The notes: generated by a model not told the origin, from the sequence alone. A stretch of 64,000 bases of DNA from JBAJNL01 sp036881885 (GCA_036881885.1 JBAJNL010000001.1:14893-78892); one strand, 5' to 3'; counted from the stretch's first letter, positions 45,281-54,504 are shown. Program-made: numbers and translations.

Positions 45281-46338
45281 GCAAAAAGCCCTTTCCTTAG
45301 TTTTTTTAAAAGTGTGTGTGTTTGCGGTGGTTGTGATCGTTTATCTTCTTTGCTGTTTGCAGGCGGTGGGTCATCTGTTTCGGCATGATCGTTAAATGAC
45401 ATATCGTTTTCGTCAATCCACAGGCCCTGGTGCGACAAATCTTGCGCAAGCTCGCCGGCATGCGCTTTTAAAAGGACCAGAGTGTGTGCTTCGCCCTCAA
45501 ACGACAACGTGCGTTGGTTGTCTTTGGTGGTCATGTGAATGTGAACAACGCCCAGCTCTTGCGGCACCAGTGTTAGCTTTAAGATATGCGTGTTGTTATG
45601 TTGCTGAAAGGTCAGATTCTTCAGTGCTGTGCTGATTTGTGACAACACAAACGTGGGTGACGCAGCCCTTGTGGTTGGCGAAATGCGTTGCGTTAAAGGC
45701 AGATCACTTGTTTTAAGGGATGTCAGGTTATTGGTTGTCGGATGCGTTTCTTTCACTTCAGGTTCGGTGGTCTGCGTTGCTTTGGAGTCGGTCTGTTGTG
45801 GCACCTTTATGGGATCAGCGGTTTCGTCCAAAATCCTAAGAGGGATGGTGATTTTTCCCGGCTCTGCAGCATTGTCGGTGGTTGGCCTTTCAGGAAGAGC
45901 GTCTTTAAGTTGTGGCGCTTTTGGCTGCGGCGCAGGCTGTGAAAGGGGGCGGTTGTGTTCAAAGTTTTGAAGGGCCAGGGCTGCGTCATGCGAGCGCGCA
46001 CCCATGACATCCTGCAAGTTTCTTTTGGGGCGTGTGGTTTCAAGGGCAGGCTGAAGCGCGGCGGGGGTGATGCTGACAAGGCTTTCTTCAGTTTCTTGCT
46101 CGCTTGGTGTGTCTTCAGCTTGTAAGGTGGGCTCTTTCAAAAGGGGCTGGGCACCATCGGGCTCTTCTGCGGTGTTTGTGGGTGCCTCTCTGCCTTCTTC
46201 TTGGCTCTGCGGCTGCAAGTTTTGAAGGTGTTGTGTAAAGCTGTCATCAAAATCAAAAGCGCTGCGTTTTTCGCTTGAAAAAGCGCCGTGTGATTCTGTG
46301 AGGCCGTCAAAAGTGTGCGTTGCGATGGGTGCTTGCAT
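45277..46338 (-). CDS. fliK: FliK-like flagellar hook-length control protein
   Basis: A protein of 353 residues. The first 230 are low-complexity, Pro/Thr/Gln/Glu-rich and presumably extended, as in FliK molecular rulers. The C-terminal 100 residues match the FliK C-domain: LKLTLVPQELGVVHIHM then RTLSFEGEAHTLVLLKAHAGELAQDLSHQGL. It opens a fliK-flgD-flgE operon. Confidence 0.8.
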   Translation of the reverse strand: MQAPIATHTFDGLTESHGAFSSEKRSAFDFDDSFTQHLQNLQPQSQEEGREAPTNTAEEPDGAQPLLKEPTLQAEDTPSEQETEESLVSITPAALQPALETTRPKRNLQDVMGARSHDAALALQNFEHNRPLSQPAPQPKAPQLKDALPERPTTDNAAEPGKITIPLRILDETADPIKVPQQTDSKATQTTEPEVKETHPTTNNLTSLKTSDLPLTQRISPTTRAASPTFVLSQISTALKNLTFQQHNNTHILKLTLVPQELGVVHIHMTTKDNQRTLSFEGEAHTLVLLKAHAGELAQDLSHQGLWIDENDMSFNDHAETDDPPPANSKEDKRSQPPQTHTLLKKLRKGLFA

Positions 46339-46446
46339 GGTGCCTTGTGGTTACAAAAAACACACTTAGCATACCGCGCAATGATTGAGTTTTTGACAAA
46401 AGACCGCAAAGAAGGCGTTAAGATGGCGCCCTTTGATTCTAAACTA

Positions 46447-46587
46447 TCATTGCAAGGAGAATGGTTTCGACGCGGCAATCCATGTGTGCTTTAGCTGTGT
46501 GGGCTCACAGGTTGTTCTTGCGACCCCGCTCACTTTTTTCTCTTTTAGATTTTTTTAGTGCGCGCGGGGCTACGCCTTCGCGATGAC
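46447..46587 (+). repeat. Palindromic repeat family A, copy 8 (with internal divergence)
   Basis: The left end (CATTGCAAGGAG, TTTCGACGCGGCAATCCATG) and right end (GGGGCTACGCCTTCGCGATGACG) match the family, but the 60-bp middle is different, T-rich sequence. Confidence 0.65.
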
Positions 46588-46597
46588 GTTCTTTCTT

Positions 46598-46699
46598 GTC
46601 ATTGCGAGGAGCCTCTTAGGGCGACGCGGCAATCCAGTGTGCTTTGGCCGCCTAAGTTTCTGGCATGTGGATCGCGCGGGGCTGCGCCCTCGTGATGAC
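46598..46699 (+). repeat. Palindromic repeat family A, copy 9
   Basis: Full-length copy directly following copy 8, GTCATTGCGAGGAGCC through GACGCGGCAATCCAGTGTGC and TGTGGATCGCGCGGGGC to CCTCGTGATGAC. Closest to copy 3 in sequence. Copies 8 and 9 fill the gap between the fliK-like and mlaD-like genes. Confidence 0.85.
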
Positions 46700-46720
46700 A
46701 GGCTTGAGGTCAGTGTGGTT

Positions 46721-47191
46721 TTAGGCCGGTTTGTTTTTAGATTCGGCGCTAAAGATAAAGTGGCTTAGCATTGATTCAAAGTTCACGGCGCTTTGGGTGC
46801 GCTCGATTACATCGCCTGCTGCCAACGTTGCGGTGTCGCTGCCAGGTTTGATGGCCAAAAACTTGCCGCCCAAAAGGCTGTGTGACACAACGGCAGCGCT
46901 GCTGTCACGCGGAATTGAAACGTTTTGTCGTAAATCAAACGTGACCTCGGCAATAAAGTTTTCGGGATGTAGCTTAATCTTGCGCACCTTGCCCACCAAA
47001 ACGCCGGCCATGTGCACAGGTGAGCCTTCGGTTAAGCCCTCAACTGATTGAAAAAGGGCCGACAAGCTATAAGAGCCCTTCAGCGGGCTTTGAATGCTAA
47101 GCTTTTGATAGGTGAACACAAGAAAAAAAACTGCGGCGGCTAAAACAAGCGCGCCCAAAAGTGTTTCAAGACCTTTGTTAATGACTGTCAT
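46721..47191 (-). CDS. mlaD: MlaD-like phospholipid transport protein (MCE domain)
   Basis: A protein of 156 residues with one N-terminal membrane helix (LLGALVLAAAVFFLVFTY) and an MCE domain: LKGSYSLSALFQSVEGLTEGSPVHMAGVLVGKV. MlaD hexamers carry phospholipids between the inner and outer membranes. The start at 47191 is inside the end of the NDUFA12-like gene; a start at 47206 is possible. Other mla genes are not adjacent, but an NDUFA12-MlaD neighbourhood is usual in alphaproteobacteria. Confidence 0.85.
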   Translation of the reverse strand: MTVINKGLETLLGALVLAAAVFFLVFTYQKLSIQSPLKGSYSLSALFQSVEGLTEGSPVHMAGVLVGKVRKIKLHPENFIAEVTFDLRQNVSIPRDSSAAVVSHSLLGGKFLAIKPGSDTATLAAGDVIERTQSAVNFESMLSHFIFSAESKNKPA

Positions 47192-47552
47192 GCTGTGAGC
47201 TTTCATGTGGTAAGGGCGGTTTCCACGTTTGATAGGGCGGAAATCCCTTTTGTATAGAAGGCGAAAGATTGGGTTTAAACGCATGCCGCGTGCCCGTTAA
47301 GTTGGGGCGGTGGGGCTTTTCCCAAGAGGCATACTTTTTTTTGACGGTTAAGGGAAACTGTGTTGTGTGATGCAACCAACTGTGCCAAAGGGCAGGGATC
47401 TTCGATGCCTCCACCGTGCCTTTATAAAGAACCCAACGTAGCTCTTTTTGCCATTTTCCCTGATAATTTTTGCGGCGGTAATAGCGGTTTCCAAAGGCAT
47501 CTTTTGCCACAAGTTCCCCAAAAAAGAGCGAGCGCAAGTGCATGGCAATCAT
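47178..47552 (-). CDS. NDUFA12-type NADH:ubiquinone oxidoreductase accessory subunit
   Basis: A protein of 124 residues, homologous to the mitochondrial 17.2 kDa (B17.2/NDUFA12) Complex I subunit, which occurs in alphaproteobacteria. Seen: LVAKDAFGNRYYRRK, LRWVLYKGTVEASKIP and then WHSWLHHT, WEKPHRPNLTGT. It stabilises the matrix or cytoplasmic arm of Complex I. Overlaps the mlaD-like gene. Confidence 0.9.
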   Translation of the reverse strand: MIAMHLRSLFFGELVAKDAFGNRYYRRKNYQGKWQKELRWVLYKGTVEASKIPALWHSWLHHTTQFPLTVKKKYASWEKPHRPNLTGTRHAFKPNLSPSIQKGFPPYQTWKPPLPHESSQHDSH

Positions 47553-47627
47553 ATCTTAACCAATCTTTTTTTACATTTAACCCTATTATGACAGAAAATG
47601 CACTAATTTTACGTAACATTTTTTGTT

Positions 47628-48224
47628 TTAAAGGGAATTTTCTTGGCGCATATTGTAAAAAAACTTTGCGTACTGCATCAATGTTGACACAAAAATGTCA
47701 GTTTGCTTCAAAAACGCTTGACCAGCTTTGTGGTCGGGGGAGGCGTTTTGTATGTTGCCTGCAGGGTCAAGCAATTCGTGCACCCGCGCACACGATAAAA
47801 GGGGCGCAATAGAAGGCATGCCCAAAGTATCGGCTATGGTGCGCAAAAAGGGCTCAACGCGCGCGCCGCCTATGTTACCGGTTGAGTAGGTGACAAGGCC
47901 CGATGGTTTGTGGTGATATTCGGGATAAAAAAAGTTAAGCATGTTCAAAAGCCCCGGTACAGGCAGGTGGTTGTACTCGGCACTGACTAAAACGAAGGCG
48001 TCCAGGCTTTCAAAAAGTTCATGTAGTTGTTGTATGTTTTTGGCGGCGCTTTTGGGGTCGGCGGCATAGGTTTTGTCAAGAAGCGGTACGTCATATTCTT
48101 TGGCATCAACAATGACAACATGGGCACCCTTGGCACAAAAAGCATTTTGAAGATACAGCCCAAGTCTTTTGGCTTGGCTTTCAGGGCGATACGATCCGCT
48201 TAAAATGCCAATAGAAAGTGTCAT
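47628..48224 (-). CDS. NAD(P)H-dependent FMN reductase family flavoprotein
   Basis: A protein of 198 residues with a flavodoxin-like fold. It has the FMN phosphate loop GSYRPESQAKRL, PLLDKTYA, and the hallmark SAEYNHLPVPGLLNMLNFF and YHHKPSGLVTYSTGNIGG. Members reduce FMN, quinones or azo dyes with NAD(P)H. The physiological substrate is not shown. It stands alone. Confidence 0.88.
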   Translation of the reverse strand: MTLSIGILSGSYRPESQAKRLGLYLQNAFCAKGAHVVIVDAKEYDVPLLDKTYAADPKSAAKNIQQLHELFESLDAFVLVSAEYNHLPVPGLLNMLNFFYPEYHHKPSGLVTYSTGNIGGARVEPFLRTIADTLGMPSIAPLLSCARVHELLDPAGNIQNASPDHKAGQAFLKQTDIFVSTLMQYAKFFYNMRQENSL

Positions 48225-48351
48225 CAGGGCAGCCCCCTTTTTTTTAGGTTTATAGTCACCATCCTAGCATGCTTGAAAAAAAGTTTTCTATACAATTTTT
48301 GTGTTGTCTATTATAGTGAATGCTAAAGAATATCGGTTACTAAAACCTTGT

Positions 48352-49209
48352 ATGTGTGCGTTTCTATCAAGCGATACTGCGTCGCCCTTGCCCCGTGTAA
48401 CAGCACTTGTGGCAGGAGGCGGTCGCTTGCCGCAGCTTTTGATAGAGGCTTTGAGGGCCAAAAAGCAGGCTTTTGTGGTGCTGGTTTACAATGAAACAGA
48501 TCCCTTGTTGTGTAAGCGTTTGGCAGATCAATCTGTGCCACATCTTTTGGTATCGCTTGGGCAGGTGGGCAAGGCGCTGCATTTTTTAAAAGAGCACCAT
48601 GTGACAGACATCACCATGGCAGGCAAGTTTCAACGCCCGCACCTTAAACAGCTAAAAGTTGATCTAAAGGGCGGTCTTTGGTTAGCCGGCCTTTTAAAAG
48701 AGCCTCGAGGCGATGATGCGCTTTTGCGTTTTTTGGCCAAAAAACTTGAAGGCGAGGGGTTTCAAATTGTCAGCCCTCAAGCTGTGCTTCAAGACCTTAC
48801 ACTGCCTGCAGGCTGCCTGACAAACGCTGTGCCACAGACCGCAGATCACACAGCCATTGAGACAGGCTTTAAGGTACTGCACGCGCTGTCTCCCTTTGAT
48901 GTGGGTCAGGCACTGGTAATGGTTGATGGTGTTGTGGTGGGTATCGAGGGCGCCGAGGGCACCGATGCCCTGATCAAGCGCTGTGCCGTGTTCACAAAGC
49001 CCGGGCAGCGTGCCGTGCTGATTAAAGGTGCCAAAGCAACCCAAGATTTAAGGCTGGACCCCCCTGCGCTTGGGGTCACAACGATTGCATTGTTGCAGCA
49101 GCATGATTTTGCAGGCGTTGCATTTGAAGCCCATAAAACACTTGTGTTAGAAAAAGAGACCTGTATTCAAAAGGCCAATGCGGCCTCTCTTTTTGTGTGT
49201 GCCGTTTAA
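48352..49209 (+). CDS. lpxI: UDP-2,3-diacylglucosamine pyrophosphatase LpxI
   Basis: A protein of 285 residues from ATG at 48352. It cleaves UDP-2,3-diacylglucosamine to lipid X in lipid A synthesis; LpxI replaces LpxH in alphaproteobacteria. Seen: ALVAGGGRLPQLL, ITMAGKFQRPHLKQLKVD, LLRFLAKKLEGEGFQIV, VVVGIEGAEGTDALIKR and a closing AGVAFEAHKTLVLEKE. A longer frame reaches a GTG at 48301 but that part overlaps promoter-like AT-rich sequence. lpxB follows 17 bp later. Confidence 0.9.
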   Translation: MCAFLSSDTASPLPRVTALVAGGGRLPQLLIEALRAKKQAFVVLVYNETDPLLCKRLADQSVPHLLVSLGQVGKALHFLKEHHVTDITMAGKFQRPHLKQLKVDLKGGLWLAGLLKEPRGDDALLRFLAKKLEGEGFQIVSPQAVLQDLTLPAGCLTNAVPQTADHTAIETGFKVLHALSPFDVGQALVMVDGVVVGIEGAEGTDALIKRCAVFTKPGQRAVLIKGAKATQDLRLDPPALGVTTIALLQQHDFAGVAFEAHKTLVLEKETCIQKANAASLFVCAV

Positions 49210-49226
49210 CAAGGGGCAGGGGGTGT

Positions 49227-50393
49227 GTGAGTTCTAAAGAAAAGCCGTGTATTTTTGTGGTGGCCGGCGAGCCGTCGGGTGATCGCTTGGGTGCCGATGC
49301 CATCGAGGCGCTTAAAGAGACAAAAGCTTATGAATTCTGCGGCATTGGTGGGCCGCTGATGGAAGAGGCTGGCGACTTTCGCTCGCTTGTGCCGCTTCAA
49401 ACGTTGTCTGTGATGGGGCTTGGGTTTTTAAAAAAGATGCCCCAGATTGTGTGCGCCTTTTTAAAGGCAAAGCGCTTTCTTGCCAAAAAAGAACCCGATG
49501 TGTTTTTATCGTTTGATGCGCCCGATTTTGCGCTGCGTCTTGTGCAATATGTGCCCCCCAAAACCTATCGTGTGCACTGTGTGGCGCCATCGGTGTGGGC
49601 GTGGCGGCCGGGACGTGCGCTTAAGATTGCCAAAAAAATAGATCATTTGCTGGCGCTTTTTCCTTTTGAGCCACCCTATTTTGAAAAACACGGCCTAAAG
49701 ACCACGTTTGTGGGGCACCCCAAGGCCGAGAGGGTGCAGCCGCCGGGGCGTTCTTTTTGGCGATCATACCCTCATTTGAATGCTAAAAAACCTTTGTTGC
49801 TTTTAATGCCTGGCAGTCGCGCGCAAGAAATCAAAACGCTGCTGCCCTTGTTTTTGCAAACGGCGCGAGCGGCCCTTGAGCAAGTGCCCCAGATGCAGGT
49901 TGTTTTGTTAACGCTGCCTGCTTTGCGCAAAAACCTAGAGCCTCAATTGCCCTTTTGGGTGACCGTGGTTAGCGAGCCACAACACCATGGTGTTTGCATG
50001 CGTGCGGCAACGGCAGCGCTTGTGGCGTCAGGCACGGCCACGCTTGAGCTTGGTCTTGCCACGTGCCCCATGGTGGTGGCCTATAAAGTTTCTTTTTGGC
50101 TGGCAGCTGTGTTAAAACAGCTGATTAAAATCCCCTTTGCCGGGCTGCCTAATATTTTACATCAAAAAGAAGTGGTGCCCGAATGCTTGCAAGAAGGGTG
50201 TACCGTTGACAGGTTGCTTCATCACCTTTTGCCCCTTTTGCGCAAAGAGTCTGCGTTTCGGGTGCAAAAAAAGGCCTTGCTGAAGCTGGGCAGCTTGTTG
50301 CGTGCGCGGGTCTCGTTTGGTGAGTCGGTCGCCAAAGCGGTGCATGAGGGTTGCCTTCAAAAAAGAAAAGGGCGCCGTGGTTCACAGTCTTGA
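49227..50393 (+). CDS. lpxB: Lipid-A-disaccharide synthase
   Basis: A glycosyltransferase (family 19) of 388 residues that joins lipid X to UDP-diacylglucosamine. Seen: VVAGEPSGDRLGADAI at the start, FLSFDAPDFALRL, VAPSVWAWRPGRALKI, FEPPYFEKHGLKTTFVGHP, LLLMPGSRAQEIK, and SGTATLELGL near the end. GTG at 49227 is chosen, with a GGGGCAGGGGG ribosome site. It overlaps the sdhE start, forming lpxI-lpxB-sdhE. Confidence 0.96.
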   Translation: MSSKEKPCIFVVAGEPSGDRLGADAIEALKETKAYEFCGIGGPLMEEAGDFRSLVPLQTLSVMGLGFLKKMPQIVCAFLKAKRFLAKKEPDVFLSFDAPDFALRLVQYVPPKTYRVHCVAPSVWAWRPGRALKIAKKIDHLLALFPFEPPYFEKHGLKTTFVGHPKAERVQPPGRSFWRSYPHLNAKKPLLLLMPGSRAQEIKTLLPLFLQTARAALEQVPQMQVVLLTLPALRKNLEPQLPFWVTVVSEPQHHGVCMRAATAALVASGTATLELGLATCPMVVAYKVSFWLAAVLKQLIKIPFAGLPNILHQKEVVPECLQEGCTVDRLLHHLLPLLRKESAFRVQKKALLKLGSLLRARVSFGESVAKAVHEGCLQKRKGRRGSQS

Positions 50394-50634
50394 AACTTTT
50401 AAAAAAACGTTGCTTTATCACGCGACACACCGGGGGATGCGTGAAGCTGACTTAGTGCTTGAAAGACTGGCTAGGGCTTATTTGCCTTTAGCGAATCAGT
50501 CACAGTGTCAGCTTTTTGAAGCTTTTTTGGCCCTTGAAGACAAACGCATTTTAGATATTTTGGCTGGCAAAATCTCTTGCCCTCCCACCTTTCAAACTTT
50601 CGTTCAAACGATGACTGCCGCACCTTCAATTTAA
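50377..50634 (+). CDS. sdhE: FAD assembly factor SdhE (succinate dehydrogenase assembly factor 2)
   Basis: A protein of 85 residues with the SdhE/SDHAF2 signature RGMREADLVLERLA and LALEDKRILDILAGK. It promotes covalent FAD attachment to succinate dehydrogenase. GTG at 50377 with AAGGGC close upstream gives the usual family length; ATG at 50344 would add 11 residues. It overlaps the end of lpxB by 17 bp. Confidence 0.85.
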   Translation: MVHSLETFKKTLLYHATHRGMREADLVLERLARAYLPLANQSQCQLFEAFLALEDKRILDILAGKISCPPTFQTFVQTMTAAPSI

Positions 50635-50816
50635 AAGATTGTTTGTTTTACGAAATACAAAGAGGTTGTCATGTACAAAAGGCCAACAGAGGGATCTGCG
50701 GTTAAAACTTCTCTCTTGAATGTGGTAAAAAAGGCGCTTAGAATGAGTGGATCTTTTTGATAAGAAAAGAGAATAGATCAACGGTCTGATCAGAAAAAGT
50801 GGAGGGTAAAGTCACT

Positions 50817-51521
50817 ATGAATCGTTCGTTTGAAAGGCCTGTCGAGAAAGATGCAACCCATTTGGATATGGGTCTTCGCTCTTACATGCAAAAAGTTTTT
50901 GCCATGATGGGGTTGGGTCTTGCCGTCAGTGGCGGTGTTGCCTATTTTGTTGCCAACACGCCATCCATCATTATTCCTCTTTTAACCACCCCCTTAAAAT
51001 GGGTCTTTTTGATTGCCACCTTTGCCATCCCACTTACATTGGGCATGGGGATTCAGCGCTTAAAAGCGTCGACAGCGCAAGCGCTTTTTTGGACGTACGC
51101 TGGGCTGATGGGCGTGACGGCGTCTTGGATCTTGCTGGCTTACACCTATGAAAGTGTGACGCGCGTTTTCTTAATCACCGCGTGCATGTTTGGCAGCATG
51201 AGTCTTTACGGTTACACCACAAAGCGTGATCTCACGGCGTGGGGATCGTTTTTGTTTATGGGCTTGTTTGGCTTGATCATCGCTTCGCTGGTAAATCTTT
51301 TCATGGGCAGCACGGTGGTGCAGATGGCACTTTCAGTGATTGCCGTTATCGTCTTTACGGGTCTTACGGCTTATGATGTGCAGATGATTCGCAACTTTTA
51401 CTCAAGCGGTATGAGCCAAGAAGCTGAAACCAAAGCTGCAACGCTGGGTGCTTTGCATCTATATCTTGACTTTGTGAATATCTTCTTTGCCTTGATGCGT
51501 CTTTTTGGTGACCGTCGTTGA
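50817..51521 (+). CDS. Bax inhibitor-1 (BI-1/YccA) family membrane protein
   Basis: A protein of 234 residues with about seven membrane helices, starting from ATG at 50817 (GGAGGG ten bases upstream). It shows the family features [20 protein letters not shown] and [12 protein letters not shown] near the end, then [22 protein letters not shown]-1 proteins are pH-sensitive calcium-leak or FtsH-interacting proteins. It overlaps the glycosylase gene by TTGA. Confidence 0.9.
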   Translation: MNRSFERPVEKDATHLDMGLRSYMQKVFAMMGLGLAVSGGVAYFVANTPSIIIPLLTTPLKWVFLIATFAIPLTLGMGIQRLKASTAQALFWTYAGLMGVTASWILLAYTYESVTRVFLITACMFGSMSLYGYTTKRDLTAWGSFLFMGLFGLIIASLVNLFMGSTVVQMALSVIAVIVFTGLTAYDVQMIRNFYSSGMSQEAETKAATLGALHLYLDFVNIFFALMRLFGDRR

Positions 51522-52468
51522 GTGGGAACAAAGGCCCAGCCCAGGCGGCTGCTCAAGCTGCTGATTTGCTTTTGTATTACAAAGAGCTGGGTGTAGACGA
51601 GGTCTTTCTGAAAGCCAATCTTGCAGGCGATGTGTCTGATGACACGGGGGGCGCCTTTAAGGGCGTGCCGACCGCAGCTGTTAAAAAGAAATTGCAGGCG
51701 CGCTTTGCGCTGCAAGAGTCTGTGTCCTTATCACACGCCTCTTCACCGCAAACGATCGTTCCTTTGCAAAAGACAGCCGCGTACGCCTTGTCATCGGCTG
51801 CGCCCGTTTTGCAAAGCGCAGATGTTTTTGCATCGGCAGAAACGTTAGATCAGCTGCGTTCCTTAATGGAATCGTTTAAAGGCTGTGCCTTAAAAGAGAC
51901 AGCTTTGACAACAGTTTTTTCAGACGGCAACCCCGAAAGTGATGTGATGCTGATTGGCGAGGCGCCGGGTGCTGATGAAGATCGCCTTGGTAAGCCCTTT
52001 GTGGGTCGCTCGGGCCAATTGCTAGACAAAATTTTGGCGGCGATTGAGTTGTCGCGAGAGACGGTTTACATTGCCAACATTGTGCCGTGGCGTCCGCCTG
52101 CGAACCGTGTGCCAACACCGCAAGAGACGGCGCTGTGTTTGCCGATGGTCGAAAAGCATATCGCCCTTGTGAAGCCAAAGGTAATTGTGTTACTGGGTAG
52201 TACAGCCGCAAAGACACTTTTGTCAACCAAAGAGGGCATCACACGGCTAAGGGGGAGGACGCATATGTACCGTAATCGCTATATGCAAGAGGCGATACCG
52301 GTGATTCCGACTTTTCATCCTGCCTATTTGTTGCGCTCGCCGGGGCAAAAGCGTGAAGCGTGGAAGGATTTTTTGAGACTCAAAGAGATAAGGGAGTCAT
52401 ATGTCGGATCAGAAAAAAGTGAAGAGGCGGATCGTAGCGCTAGAGCAACGCTATCAGCAGGACACTAA
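51518..52468 (+). CDS. Uracil-DNA glycosylase, family 4-like, lacking FeS cysteines
   Basis: A protein of 316 residues. It excises uracil from DNA. The first 120 residues are a variable N-terminal domain. The UDG core has [25 protein letters not shown] (motif 1, with the catalytic-site GEAPG) and [14 protein letters not shown] (motif 3). Canonical family-4 enzymes hold a 4Fe-4S cluster with four Cys; here the first pair is reduced to GCALK and the third is Trp (VPWRPP). A cluster is therefore unlikely. The start is TTG, overlapping the preceding stop. Confidence 0.82.
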   Translation: MSGNKGPAQAAAQAADLLLYYKELGVDEVFLKANLAGDVSDDTGGAFKGVPTAAVKKKLQARFALQESVSLSHASSPQTIVPLQKTAAYALSSAAPVLQSADVFASAETLDQLRSLMESFKGCALKETALTTVFSDGNPESDVMLIGEAPGADEDRLGKPFVGRSGQLLDKILAAIELSRETVYIANIVPWRPPANRVPTPQETALCLPMVEKHIALVKPKVIVLLGSTAAKTLLSTKEGITRLRGRTHMYRNRYMQEAIPVIPTFHPAYLLRSPGQKREAWKDFLRLKEIRESYVGSEKSEEADRSARATLSAGH

Positions 52469-52679
52469 AGAAAACCACTGGGGAGCTTGGTTTTCTTTAG
52501 GATGGCGCATCGCCCTTGAGTGGGCTGCAGCAGTGCTGGCCGGTTACAGTGTAGGGTATGTGATAGACTGGTGGTTTAACTGCTCGCCATGGGGGCTGAT
52601 TGCTTTCTTGCTTTTGGGCAATGTCGCCGGCTTGCTGAATATCTATCGCACGTTTAAGAACGACATTAAAACATTCTAA
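52401..52679 (+). CDS. atpI: AtpI/AtpZ-like protein (orphan)
   Basis: A protein of 92 residues with two membrane helices and the AtpZ/AtpI motif [26 protein letters not shown]. AtpI is involved in assembling the c-ring of the FoF1 ATP synthase, normally next to atpB. A strong AAGGGAG ribosome site precedes ATG. Its first 68 bp lie inside the glycosylase gene. The next gene is on the other strand, so the rest of the atp operon is not here. Confidence 0.85.
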   Translation: MSDQKKVKRRIVALEQRYQQDTKENHWGAWFSLGWRIALEWAAAVLAGYSVGYVIDWWFNCSPWGLIAFLLLGNVAGLLNIYRTFKNDIKTF

Positions 52680-52695
52680 AAAGGACCTGGGCGCT

Positions 52696-53208
52696 TTATG
52701 AAAACGCCTCGGCAGGGCACAGTCTAACGGCAAGATCTCTTGGAATGTCAAAGCTTAAAAAGTTGCTGATGCAGCACATCTTGGGGCGAACATAGTGGTT
52801 AAAGGCTTCCTGAATAGCCTGAGGCTGCTTGTCATACAAAGCGTCCCAAGACTGCATGGTGTTTGCGTACTCTTCTGTTAAGGGGTAACCATGGCAGATC
52901 TTTGTATTATAGTCAGCTAGGTTGATTTGAAAGGGATCTCCCTTGTAAAACGCCTGCGCAATACCAACAGAGAGCATCAATACGGTACCTGTTAAAAGTG
53001 TCTGATGTTGTTTGATGGCTGAAAAGGCCTCTTGTGTGAAAAGAAGACCCCGTTTTGCCATGTGCTGTGCAGAATCTTGCATAAAAGCAGTGCCTTGGGT
53101 TGCAACATGCTTCATCGCTTCAAAAAAGGATTCCTCTTTTAGTGGGTTATCAGCTGCCTGTGCCGCAGTGTTCAGCGCTAAAAGACCGCAAAAGAAATAT
53201 CTTTTCAT
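52696..53208 (-). CDS. Exported protein of unknown function
   Basis: A protein of 170 residues from the second in-frame Met (53208), with a signal peptide (MKRYFFCGLLALNTAAQAA). The mature part is helical with one hydrophobic segment (about 71-90, TGTVLMLSVGIAQAF) and five Cys near the end. No family recognised. It is convergent with atpI. Confidence 0.6.
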   Translation of the reverse strand: MKRYFFCGLLALNTAAQAADNPLKEESFFEAMKHVATQGTAFMQDSAQHMAKRGLLFTQEAFSAIKQHQTLLTGTVLMLSVGIAQAFYKGDPFQINLADYNTKICHGYPLTEEYANTMQSWDALYDKQPQAIQEAFNHYVRPKMCCISNFLSFDIPRDLAVRLCPAEAFS

Positions 53209-53310
53209 GTAGATCATTTTATTTTCTTTCTCTTTTTTTTGATCTATTTATAATAAAATTTTACATAAATTCAATACATTAAAATAAAAAGTAGATTATT
53301 TTTTATTGTT

Positions 53311-54504
53311 TTACGACTTTTTTGTGATAAGAGTGCTGAAAAGCAACAAGGGCAAGGTGCCCGATAACAAAAAAATGATGCCTAAAAGAGAGGGGGTTTC
53401 GTCAATGAAAGACAAAAGAAAGCTAATCCCGGCACCGCCTGAGACCTGAATGAGGGCATAAAGACTTGAAGCCAGTGCAGCATTGCCTTGAAGGCGTGAG
53501 AACACAAGGGCGTACATGTTGGCAAACGTGAAAATGGCCCCCGTACAAAACAGAAAAGCAAAGGCAATCAGTGTCCAAGGCGAAATCAGCGTTAAACTTG
53601 CAGTTAGTGTGAGGCTTGAGCCGGCTAAAATCATAAGCATCCAGCCAAAGCGTAACATTAAGCGCACACCTTTTTGTTGCACAAGATGGGCATTAAAAAA
53701 AGCACTTAAAAGACCGGCAAGGCTTGTGATGGCAACGCCAAAGCCGTACTCTAAAGGCGACATTTGATCATTGGCCACAAGCAGTGAGGGGCCGGCGGTG
53801 ATCCATGCAAACAGTCCTGCATAAGCGATCAAGTTGCAGACACAGCAGCCCGTAAAAACGGGATCACCCAGCAAGCTTGCATAGGCCTGTCGCCAACGTG
53901 CAGATTGGGCTGGTTGTTTGGGTCGCTCAAAGGTATAAACAAGCAAAAAAAGTGTGACCGCTGACCAAGCGGCCAGAAACAAAAAGCTAAGCTGCCAGGT
54001 GAAAAACTGCTGAAAAAAGCCGCCTAAAAAAGGTGCGGCCGCCAGAATAAAAATAATAAAAAAAGACAGTTGAGAGGCTGCTCGCGCCAGCTGTCTGCCG
54101 CGGTACAGACCGCTTAACATAGAGCGCCAAAGGGCCATCATGGCGCCATTGGCAAAGCCATGCAGCAGGCGTATCACAAGAAGTCCGGTGAAGCTTTCAA
54201 CCCACGTGCACGCCAGGGCACCGATAAGAGATAAGACAAGGCCAATTTTAAGGGCAAAACCTTGTCCAAAACGATGCGCCACAGGTCCCCAAAACAGTTG
54301 AGACACTGTCAATGCTGACAGATACAGCGAAAGCGTCAACTGTGTTGTATTCAGCCCAACGTTAAACACAGCTGCCATGGCAGGCAAAGAGGGCGTATAA
54401 ATATCTGATCCCAAATGCGGTATCGATGCAATGAGAATCAGAACACAAAAAAGTGATAGCTTGGGTGTGCCTGTTGGTGCATCTGCCGAGTTTCCAAAAG
54501 ACAT
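53311..54504 (-). CDS. Bcr/CflA-type MFS drug efflux transporter
   Basis: A protein of 397 residues with 12 predicted membrane helices. The N-terminal GSDIYTPSLPAMAAVFNVG and the following TQLTLSLYLSALTVSQLFWGPVAHRFG are typical of Bcr/CflA multidrug efflux proteins. It probably exports antibiotics or metabolites using proton motive force. The preferred start is ATG at 54504; TTG at 54513 is possible. It stands alone. Confidence 0.9.
   Translation of the reverse strand: MSFGNSADAPTGTPKLSLFCVLILIASIPHLGSDIYTPSLPAMAAVFNVGLNTTQLTLSLYLSALTVSQLFWGPVAHRFGQGFALKIGLVLSLIGALACTWVESFTGLLVIRLLHGFANGAMMALWRSMLSGLYRGRQLARAASQLSFFIIFILAAAPFLGGFFQQFFTWQLSFLFLAAWSAVTLFLLVYTFERPKQPAQSARWRQAYASLLGDPVFTGCCVCNLIAYAGLFAWITAGPSLLVANDQMSPLEYGFGVAITSLAGLLSAFFNAHLVQQKGVRLMLRFGWMLMILAGSSLTLTASLTLISPWTLIAFAFLFCTGAIFTFANMYALVFSRLQGNAALASSLYALIQVSGGAGISFLLSFIDETPSLLGIIFLLSGTLPLLLFSTLITKKS

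Noticed and set aside
45396..45970. Plus-strand ORFs opposite the fliK-like gene
   Set aside because: Shadow of a low-complexity Pro/Thr-rich coding region.
1626..46699. Family A repeats considered as a CRISPR array
   Set aside because: Copies are about 110 bp, scattered over 45 kb in both orientations with no regular spacers and no cas genes.
47360..47812. Plus-strand ORF of 150 codons
   Set aside because: Antisense to the NDUFA12-like and flavin reductase genes; composition is that of a shadow frame.
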